A DNA stretch of 47,573 bases from a candidate division WOR-3 bacterium (lineage in GTDB: Bacteria > Hydrothermota > Tepidihabitantia > Tepidihabitantales > Tepidihabitantaceae). How positions within the stretch are numbered: position 1 is the stretch's first letter; every line of letters starts with the position of its first letter. The stretch is taken from assembly GCA_039801365.1 (NCBI GenBank), contig JBDRUN010000008.1, positions 1 through 47,573 of the forward strand, given 5' to 3'. Position numbers and translations under genes: made by a program. Of the stretch, positions 16,040 to 22,477 are shown piece after piece. The notes under the pieces were generated by a model, which saw nothing but the letters and a program-made list of their open reading frames with translations, was not told the DNA's origin and did no database searches.

Positions 16040-18046
16040 GTGTCGCGAAACACATTCCTGCTGCTCATCGCACTGAAATGCCTCCTTGCCGCCGTGACAG
16101 CCCAGGCCCAGCCTGTCGAGAAGCGCGACCTTGTCCGCATCGTCGCTGCCGGACGCGGCGATGTCCGGGATATGGAAAGGACTGGAGCACTTGTCAACTA
16201 CGTTGACCGCCAGGGCATAGTTGCTGAAGCAACAGCTACCGAACAGACCCTGCTCAAGTCCCTTGGGCACCGTATCGAGATTATCACGCCTGACATTACC
16301 GGCGTGTACGAGAGAAACTTCCAAGAAGGACGTGACCTTGGTCAGTATCTTACCTACCAGCAGTTCATTGATACCATGAGGACCATTGCCCAGAACAACC
16401 CGTCAATCTGCAAGCTCGAAACCCTGGGCACATCCTATGGCGGCCGGCAACTGTTGATCATGAAGGTATCGGACAATCCTCAGGTTCACGAGAACGAACC
16501 CGCGATACACTTCGAAGGCGACATCCACGGCGACGAGAAAATCGGCTGGGCCGTTGCCTTTGAGATGCTCAAGTACCTTGTTACCCGGTACGGCACTGAT
16601 ACGCTTGTCACCCGGCTCGTCAACACCCGCGAAATCTGGCTGAACCCGATGTATAACCCAGACGGATACAATGCCGGCTCCCGTTACAACGGCCATTCTG
16701 TTGACCTGAACCGCAACTGGGGCTGGATGTGGGGCAACGAGAGCAACATGGGCGCTTCGCCTTTTTCTGAACCCGAGAATCAGGCAACGCTCGCGCACAT
16801 CATGCGCCATCCGTTCGTCATGTTCGTATCCTTCCACGCCGGCACCCTGTTCATCTCATATCCATGGAGCTATTCGCCCGACTCTGTTCCTGCGCCCGAA
16901 AACCGGCTGCTCCTGTTTCTGTCTCAACGCTACAACGCTCCTACCGGGTATGAAGTAGGTCAGGGCTACGTCGGAATGTACCCGATCAACGGCTCAACCA
17001 AGGATTTCGACTTCGGTGCCTGCGGCATGATGGGCTGGTCAATCGAAATCCACATGACCAAGACCCCACCCGCCTCAGAAATTGACCCGACCTTTGCCAA
17101 AAACCGACCCGCGATGCTTGAATTCTTTCACCGGGCCGGTCAGGGCATTCATGGCACTGTAACTGATGCCGCGACCGGCCGGCCGGTCCATGCCCAGATA
17201 CTCGTGAGCGGCGCCAACTGGCCGAGCTACAACGATACTGCGCTCGGTGACTTTCACCGATTCTATCTGCCGGGCACTTATTCGGTTACCTTCCGAGCTC
17301 CAGGCTATCAGGACACTACCATTGCCAACGTCGTTGTACCCAGCTCTGGGGACTCGTCGGTTACTCTCAACGTCAAAATGACATCAAACCAGACCGCGCC
17401 ACTTTTCGCCTTCCGCTTCATCTACTCCGCTTATGTCAACGAAACATCAAACCACACCCATCCGGTCCGCGCCCTTGGCCCGCACGACGGCGTTGCCTAT
17501 CAACTCGACAACGGCAAGTATGTCTGTCTAGACATGTATCGGCCGATAAGAAACCAGAGTGGTCCTGACATGACCGTCTATCGCTCATCCGGCACTGGTA
17601 CTGCTTCGGTCCAAGGCTCGAATTCGTGGGCCGGGCCGTGGACCACAATCGGTACTGCAAACTCGGCTCAGACAAGCTTCGACTTGGGCTCGGTTGGCCT
17701 TGACAGCGTGCGCTACGTCCGGTTGACCGCAACCGGTACTTTCTACCTCGATGCTGTCGAAGGCGTAAACTATACCGCGTTCGCCGAACACGAGAATCCG
17801 ACTTGCGGCTTCCCGATCGCAACAGTGAAAGTGCAAAGTCCGGCCCGCGGGCTTGTGCGCTTCCTGGTGAACCAAAGCCCAGACACTGATGCCCGGCTGA
17901 CAATCCGCAATGCGGCCGGCAGACTTGTCACCACGCTCCCGGTTTCCGGCCCCCTGACCTGGGACGCGCGTGCGGTTTCTGGCGGCGTGTATTTCTGCAG
18001 TCTGGCAGGTTCGCAACAACAGACCCGGTTCGTACTGGTGAAGTAG
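16040..18046 (+). CDS. Secreted M14 zinc carboxypeptidase with type-IX-like C-terminus
   Basis: 668 residues with a GTG start behind AAAGGAG. Signal peptide about 1-23. The M14 catalytic domain (about 100-360) has the zinc ligands in GDIHGDEKIG (His163, Glu166) and VSFHAG (His266). It also has the substrate-binding DLNRNW (Arg225), and the catalytic Glu in WSIEIHM (Glu336), so the enzyme should be active. It removes C-terminal residues from peptides outside the cytoplasm. A carboxypeptidase-regulatory domain follows (about 375-455, GIHGTVTDAATGRPVHAQIL), then a beta-rich region. The C-terminal segment (about 600-668, DARLTIRNAAGRLVTTLPV ... GGVYFCSLAG ... RFVLVK) resembles a type IX sorting domain. 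It is followed after 3 nt by the M16 pair, making a peptide-degradation operon. Confidence 0.92.
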   Translation: MSRNTFLLLIALKCLLAAVTAQAQPVEKRDLVRIVAAGRGDVRDMERTGALVNYVDRQGIVAEATATEQTLLKSLGHRIEIITPDITGVYERNFQEGRDLGQYLTYQQFIDTMRTIAQNNPSICKLETLGTSYGGRQLLIMKVSDNPQVHENEPAIHFEGDIHGDEKIGWAVAFEMLKYLVTRYGTDTLVTRLVNTREIWLNPMYNPDGYNAGSRYNGHSVDLNRNWGWMWGNESNMGASPFSEPENQATLAHIMRHPFVMFVSFHAGTLFISYPWSYSPDSVPAPENRLLLFLSQRYNAPTGYEVGQGYVGMYPINGSTKDFDFGACGMMGWSIEIHMTKTPPASEIDPTFAKNRPAMLEFFHRAGQGIHGTVTDAATGRPVHAQILVSGANWPSYNDTALGDFHRFYLPGTYSVTFRAPGYQDTTIANVVVPSSGDSSVTLNVKMTSNQTAPLFAFRFIYSAYVNETSNHTHPVRALGPHDGVAYQLDNGKYVCLDMYRPIRNQSGPDMTVYRSSGTGTASVQGSNSWAGPWTTIGTANSAQTSFDLGSVGLDSVRYVRLTATGTFYLDAVEGVNYTAFAEHENPTCGFPIATVKVQSPARGLVRFLVNQSPDTDARLTIRNAAGRLVTTLPVSGPLTWDARAVSGGVYFCSLAGSQQQTRFVLVK

Positions 18047-18049
18047 CAA

Positions 18050-19360
18050 GTGCCCGGGCTATTCGTCCTGCTGCTTCTTTGTTTAGGTCCGACCGATGAT
18101 TTTGCGGCCCGGGTGCATGAATTCGACCTTGCCAACGGACTGCATGGCATTGTTTACGTTGACTCATCGGCACCGGTCGTGTCGGTCAACGTTTACTACA
18201 AAGTCGGTTCCTATTACGAACCACCCGGCAAAACCGGTCTGTCCCACATGCTTGAGCATATGTCCTTCAAGCGCACCGACATCTACAGGCCAGGTGACTT
18301 CGACCGCATCCTTGACTCAGTTGGCGCCCAGAACAACGGCTTTACCTCAACTTTCTACACCGGGTACTACGAGGACTTCGCGCAGGACCGCTGGGACTTG
18401 GGACTCGTGCTCGAAGCCGCGCGCATGGGCCGCTGCGTATTCCCGGACTCGGAGTTCGAAAGCGAACACCAGGTCGTCTGGGAAGAACGCCGGCTGCATG
18501 AGAATCGGCCAGTGTCAATCTTCTGGGAATACCTCGATGCCACTGTGTTTCTTGCCAACCCTCAGCGAAACCCGACCATCGGCTGGGCCGACGACGTCGC
18601 CCGGTACCGGGTTGAGGACATCCGCAACTGGTACAACCGGTACTACAATCCGGCAAATGCGGTGCTTGTTGTTGCCGGCATGGTTGACACTGCAGACGTC
18701 CGAACCCGGGCCGAAAAGTACTTCGGCGCACTGGCCGGCAGACCGGCTCCTGATTTCGACGCCTACGCAATCGAACCGCCGCAACACGGAGAACGTCGGT
18801 TTGTAGTCCGGCGTCGCGTTTCCCAGCCTCAGGTCGTACTCGCGTTTCACACACCTGGTGTACGCGATTCGTTCCACCTTGTCGGCGACGTCGTAGCCGG
18901 CATCATTGGTCGAGGCCGCTCCTCGCGTCTGTACCGCCAGCTGGTTGTCAAGAACCGACTCTGTACCAGTGTCTGGGCCTGGAACTCAGTGGAACAGGAC
19001 CCGGGCGCACTCTACATCGGATTCCAGCCGGTGCGTGAATCAGACATCCCTAGGATTGAACGGATCATCGAACAGGAACTTGCCCGGCTTGGCTCAGAAC
19101 TCGCCACCGAGCGTGAGCTCGAACGCGTACGCAACCAGGAACTCGCAAGCGAGATGTTCGACCGGGACGACGTCTCCGACGTAGCCTACTTCCTTGCCAC
19201 TTACCACATAACACGAGGCCACTGGCGCGAGTTTCTGCGTGAACGCAAACGGGTCATGGCTGTGACGCGCGAACAGGTCCGCGACTTTAGCCGAACCTAT
19301 CTGACTCCAGAAAAACGCACGGTCGGGCTACTGCTTCCCGAGACGAAAGGTACGCGGTGA
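18050..19360 (+). CDS. M16 family zinc peptidase, catalytic subunit
   Basis: 436 residues, GTG start, with a short N-terminal hydrophobic stretch (PGLFVLLLLCLG) that may be a signal peptide. The inverted zinc motif HMLEH (His66, Glu69, His70) is intact, and Glu146 in VVWEERR is at the right distance to be the third ligand. The C-terminal M16 half contains RGRSSRLYRQLV and the expected strand pattern. At about 430 residues this is the bacterial processing-peptidase-like class, which works as a heterodimer with a non-catalytic partner. That partner is the next gene, overlapping by 4 nt. The likely role is degradation of peptides in the periplasm or outside the cell, consistent with the M14 peptidase upstream. 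Confidence 0.9.
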   Translation: MPGLFVLLLLCLGPTDDFAARVHEFDLANGLHGIVYVDSSAPVVSVNVYYKVGSYYEPPGKTGLSHMLEHMSFKRTDIYRPGDFDRILDSVGAQNNGFTSTFYTGYYEDFAQDRWDLGLVLEAARMGRCVFPDSEFESEHQVVWEERRLHENRPVSIFWEYLDATVFLANPQRNPTIGWADDVARYRVEDIRNWYNRYYNPANAVLVVAGMVDTADVRTRAEKYFGALAGRPAPDFDAYAIEPPQHGERRFVVRRRVSQPQVVLAFHTPGVRDSFHLVGDVVAGIIGRGRSSRLYRQLVVKNRLCTSVWAWNSVEQDPGALYIGFQPVRESDIPRIERIIEQELARLGSELATERELERVRNQELASEMFDRDDVSDVAYFLATYHITRGHWREFLRERKRVMAVTREQVRDFSRTYLTPEKRTVGLLLPETKGTR

Positions 19361-20718
19361 ACTCTGAAGCTCAAGCTTCCCACTCCATGTTCCGGCTCTG
19401 CATCCTGCTTTCTGCAATCTGCCTTCTGCAACCTATGTTCGCCCTTCCCCTAACCCGCGATTCTCTTCCTAACGGCCTCATCGTCCTCATCTACGAAGAC
19501 CACCGACTGCCGATAGCCGACCTGGCCCTCATATGCCGCTCCGGAGCAGCGTACGACCCTTTGGGCAAGGCCGGAGTTGCCAGCCTGACCACAGACCTAC
19601 TCACCAGGGGAATGCCCGGCATCTCGGCGGACTCAGTCGCCGCACTTGTTGAATTCCTCGGTGCCCGGTTTGATGCCGACGTCAACTTCGACCGATCAGC
19701 CCTATCCCTGCGTATCCTGTCCAAAGACCTCGACCAAGGACTTGACCTTCTCGCCGGTAGTGCGCTCAACCCGAGCTTCGACCCCAAAGAGTTAAGACTC
19801 GCCCTTGACCAGTACGTCGCTGCTGCCCGTCAGCGCACCGACCGGCCGCACACGGTCGTATCCGATGCGTTTGACCAACTCGCGTACGGCTCCCATCCCT
19901 ACGCCTGGCCAATCACTGGCGACACGATGACCCTCCGGTCAATCACCCGCACTGACCTTATCCGGTTCCACCAGACTCACTACCTGCCGAACAACTGCTT
20001 CCTGGTAGCGGTCGGCGACCTGTACCCGACAACACTGCTTGACGCCGTCAAAGCAAAGTTCGGGAACTGGCGACCAGGAACCGTGCCCGAACTTGTTGTC
20101 CCGCCCTTGCCTGAACCTGAAGGCATCAATGTGAAACTCATCTCTCGGCCGGACATGAACCAGACCTACATCGAGTTCGGCCATCCGGGCATCTCGATGC
20201 TCGATTCTGACATGCTGTCCACGCGGCTGATGTCCTACATCCTCGGTGGCGGTGCACTCTCCTCGCGCCTGGGCATCTCGGTGAGAGAACAAGCCGGACT
20301 TGCCTACGATGTCCGATGTTGGTTCGACCGGACAAAGCTCAAAGGCGCCTTCCACGCCACGGTCCAGACCGCGCAGCCCAGACAGGCAATCGAACTGATG
20401 TTCCGCGACATCAAGCAGATGCATGATTCGGGCGCGACCGCGGCCGAGCTTCTGAAAGCGCACAACTACTACACCGGCTCCTTCCCTTTGAGCTATAGCT
20501 CAAACCGCGGCAAGCTCACTCAGGTCGAGGCGCTTGAGCTCTACCGCTTCGGGCTCGACTGGCTTGAACGCTTCCCGGACGACGTTCGTGCCGTAACCCT
20601 CGAACAGATCAACCAGGCTGCCCGCGACCATCTCCGTCCTGGCAACTACTGGATGGTCGTTCTTGGCCCGGTAACCAAAGAAGACTTGGGACTCGACAAC
20701 GTCCAATGGATTGAGTAG
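19357..20718 (+). CDS. M16 family peptidase-like subunit lacking the zinc motif
   Basis: 453 residues with a GTG start overlapping the previous stop (GTGA). A hydrophobic signal-like stretch covers about 11-30 (MFRLCILLSAICLLQPMFAL). The fold is M16 (LPNGLIVLIYEDHRLPIADL, SHPYAWPITGDTMTLRSI, HYLPNNCFLVAVGD). Where the catalytic partner has HxxEH this protein reads AGVASLTTDLL, so it cannot bind zinc. The C-terminal half keeps LGGGALSSRLGISVREQAGL and YDVR, the conserved Arg/Tyr region that binds substrate in non-catalytic subunits. It therefore fits the regulatory half of a heterodimeric M16 peptidase. Confidence 0.88.
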   Translation: MNSEAQASHSMFRLCILLSAICLLQPMFALPLTRDSLPNGLIVLIYEDHRLPIADLALICRSGAAYDPLGKAGVASLTTDLLTRGMPGISADSVAALVEFLGARFDADVNFDRSALSLRILSKDLDQGLDLLAGSALNPSFDPKELRLALDQYVAAARQRTDRPHTVVSDAFDQLAYGSHPYAWPITGDTMTLRSITRTDLIRFHQTHYLPNNCFLVAVGDLYPTTLLDAVKAKFGNWRPGTVPELVVPPLPEPEGINVKLISRPDMNQTYIEFGHPGISMLDSDMLSTRLMSYILGGGALSSRLGISVREQAGLAYDVRCWFDRTKLKGAFHATVQTAQPRQAIELMFRDIKQMHDSGATAAELLKAHNYYTGSFPLSYSSNRGKLTQVEALELYRFGLDWLERFPDDVRAVTLEQINQAARDHLRPGNYWMVVLGPVTKEDLGLDNVQWIE

Positions 20719-20722
20719 CCGC

Positions 20723-20740
20723 GGTCCGAAGTCACGGACC
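20723..20740. terminator. Short hairpin between convergent genes
   Basis: GGTCCG-AAGTCA-CGGACC, a 6-bp stem with a 6-nt loop, sits between the stop of the second M16 gene and the stop of the minus-strand gene beginning at 20741. There is no clear U-run, so termination here is only a possibility. Confidence 0.3.
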
Positions 20741-21547
20741 TTACACCGCCAAAATCTCAAGATACAACAACGCGTGGTCAGAGTATGACTCTATCCACTT
20801 ACGCTGCTCGGCCCTATTCACAGCCTGTGGCCAGCCGCGTACGTCAACCTCAGCATCGCCGAACGTCTTGAAGCGAAGATGCCCTGCCGCCACGACCTGG
20901 TCAAGATTCGACGGTCCAGGTTTATTTTTCCCGTTCCACCAAGTAAACGGCTGGCTCTTGGAAAGTACCCTCATGCCGAACCCATCGGCGTCGGCCTGCA
21001 GCTTACGCAACTCGGTCTCCCACGAAATCGCATGATCGAACGGATACTCCATGCCCATTGTGTTCAGGTCACCAAGAAAGATGAAGTTCGGCCGCTCGGC
21101 TTCGGCCGCCTTGGCAAGGGTTGAACTGAACTTGAACGCACGCTCGAACTGGTCGTCGCGGATACCAAGCCCAATCGGCTTGCTACTGCTCTTGGTATGC
21201 AGAAACAATAACGAATAGTTCTTGCTCCCGATCAAAAGTGAAACCAGTAGCCCGGGTCGCAGAAACGTATTGCCGCTCTTGAACTCGGTACGCTGTGTGA
21301 AGAATGCAGTAATGCCGCCACGCACGCCGACCAGAGTTTCCTGGGTCTGGGTACCCTCGGTAATGTGGAACTGATACCCTGGCATCCGCTCGACCATCAT
21401 CTTGTAAACTTCCTTACCAGCGACCTCGAACAGACCGAACACATCCGGGTCCTGCTCGCCAATGAACTCCACCACTCGACCTACCCGCTCCGGCTCACCC
21501 TTGAAGTGCTCGACGTTCCATGATGCCAAACTGAAGACCTTTGTCAT
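20741..21547 (-). CDS. Endonuclease/exonuclease/phosphatase-family protein
   Basis: 268 residues from the ATG at 21547, preceded by AAGGGGATGACGTC. Landmarks of the EEP fold are present: SLASWNVEHF (Asn), DVFGLFEVAG (metal-binding Glu), LLFLHTKS, FIFLGDLNT (Asp/Asn pair), PSNLDQVVA and the C-terminal SDHALL with the catalytic Asp-His. Members cleave phosphodiester or phosphomonoester bonds in nucleic acids, lipids or nucleotides; which one applies here cannot be told. There is no signal peptide, so it is cytoplasmic. It is transcribed alone, convergent to the peptidase operon. Confidence 0.85.
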   Translation of the reverse strand: MTKVFSLASWNVEHFKGEPERVGRVVEFIGEQDPDVFGLFEVAGKEVYKMMVERMPGYQFHITEGTQTQETLVGVRGGITAFFTQRTEFKSGNTFLRPGLLVSLLIGSKNYSLLFLHTKSSSKPIGLGIRDDQFERAFKFSSTLAKAAEAERPNFIFLGDLNTMGMEYPFDHAISWETELRKLQADADGFGMRVLSKSQPFTWWNGKNKPGPSNLDQVVAAGHLRFKTFGDAEVDVRGWPQAVNRAEQRKWIESYSDHALLYLEILAV

Positions 21548-21579
21548 GACGTCATCCCCTTTCACTAAGTCAGCGCAAT

Positions 21580-21608
21580 CTTATAACAGCTGACATGGGA
21601 CATGTCAA
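21580..21608 (-). promoter_or_regulatory. Promoter of the EEP-family gene
   Basis: On the minus strand TTGACA (21608-21603), a 17-nt spacer and TATAAG (21585-21580). The start at 21547 is 32 nt beyond the -10 box behind a GGGG-type ribosome site, so this is a leadered promoter. Confidence 0.6.
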
Positions 21609-21787
21609 CTCCAACTATGGCCCTGCCACATTCCAAGTTGGTAACTCGACGTCCAAAGATTGCAAGGCACGGTATTCTTGCTCCTCTTCTTGCCATAAGT
21701 GTCTTGACTCCGCCGCAGCCCCCTGCAGAACGAGCGACCAGAGCTGAAACCCAGAATTGAGTCTGGCTCCTCCGCACGACGCCAACT

Positions 21788-22099
21788 ATGAGTTCTGGTC
21801 TAACTGCGACGTTCAAACCGCGGCTGAGCCCTGAAGTAAGCCGGCACCTGACAGCCTATCTGACATGGATACTAAGACCGCAACTAAGCCTACAGATCAG
21901 CCCCGCACCGACGCACCTTCTCACGTATCCGCTCAGACAGACCGTGACAGGTCATCTCAAGTCCCAGCTCATAGGGCACTTGAAATACTTTCTCACATGC
22001 TGTCTCAGTCTGGAACTAAGCTGCCGGCTGAGAAGACAGTTGAGCCTGGGTCTGAGAATCAGACTCAGATGGGGAGTCACTCCCGGGGTCACTAGGTAA
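21788..22099 (+). repeat. 26-unit degenerate 12-bp tandem array filling an open reading frame
   Basis: Cut into 12-nt units from 21788, all 26 units have A at position 4. 25 of 26 have T at position 2, 17 have C at position 1, none has T at position 3, and position 5 is G or C in 22. The consensus is CTNA(G/C) followed by seven unconserved bases. Example units: ctgagccctgaa, ctaagaccgcaa, ctcagtctggaa. The frame in phase with the units is open from ATG (unit 1) to TAA (unit 26) and reads as (L/V)-(T/S/R/K)-x-x tetrapeptides, e.g. LTAYLTWILRPQ. There is no ribosome site and no clear promoter. The conserved bases cross a codon boundary and the third position avoids T, so constraint looks nucleotide-level rather than purely protein-level. 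Function unknown. Confidence 0.75.
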
Positions 22100-22115
22100 C
22101 CCCCTGGCTATGTCC

Positions 22116-22328
22116 TCATCCACATGCCTGCCAGCGCGCCCTGCTGCGCATCATATCGTCAATCTGCGACTTATGCAACTGCCGCAGTTCTGCGGCATTC
22201 TCAGTCTGTCGCAAATAGACGCCGGACGTTGCTGCCCAGCGCTGCAACATAGCCATTTCGCTATGCGACCTCGCCAAGACCTGTTTCTCGCCTGTCCTAG
22301 AAACTAGCACTTGCCTGCCCACGCTCAA
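22116..22328 (-). CDS. Possible small hypothetical protein
   Basis: 70 codons, TTG start, no Shine-Dalgarno. The predicted protein is charged and helical in its second half (MLQRWAATSGVYLRQTENAA, then ELRQLHKSQIDDMMRSRARW), which looks more protein-like than the frames around it. No family was recognised and no promoter was found. It could be the remnant of a larger gene. Apart from this frame and the 12-bp array, the 21609-22439 stretch holds nothing that I can support. Confidence 0.25.
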   Translation of the reverse strand: MSVGRQVLVSRTGEKQVLARSHSEMAMLQRWAATSGVYLRQTENAAELRQLHKSQIDDMMRSRARWQACG

Positions 22329-22439
22329 TAGCTTTACAAAGGGTATGTAGCTACTACGTTCAGCTCAACCGCCGATTCCGGAGCCATCCAATAGCTCAGC
22401 TTTTCCTGTGGGAACAGCCCCGGTTCATCTGGCATGAAC

Positions 22440-22467
22440 TTGACAGGTGGAACCGGTGGGGTATGCT
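22440..22467 (+). promoter_or_regulatory. Promoter of the TPR/AAA+ regulator gene
   Basis: TTGACA (22440-22445), a 16-nt spacer and TATGCT (22462-22467). The ATG at 22478 is 10 nt beyond the -10 box, giving a leader of about 4 nt. The ATG at 22463 lies inside the -10 box and so could not be used from this promoter. Confidence 0.55.
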
Positions 22468-22477
22468 CGCAGTAAGC

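Noticed and set aside
21565-21816. Minus-strand frame extending upstream of the EEP-family gene
   Set aside because: It runs across the TTGACA/TATAAG promoter of that gene, has no ribosome site, and its product has a random look.
22431-22446. Possible sigma-54 -24/-12 promoter (TGGCATGAACTTGAC) before the AAA+ regulator
   Set aside because: The spacing between the GG and the second element is one base short and the GC of the -12 element is missing. The TTGACA/TATGCT pair explains the site better.
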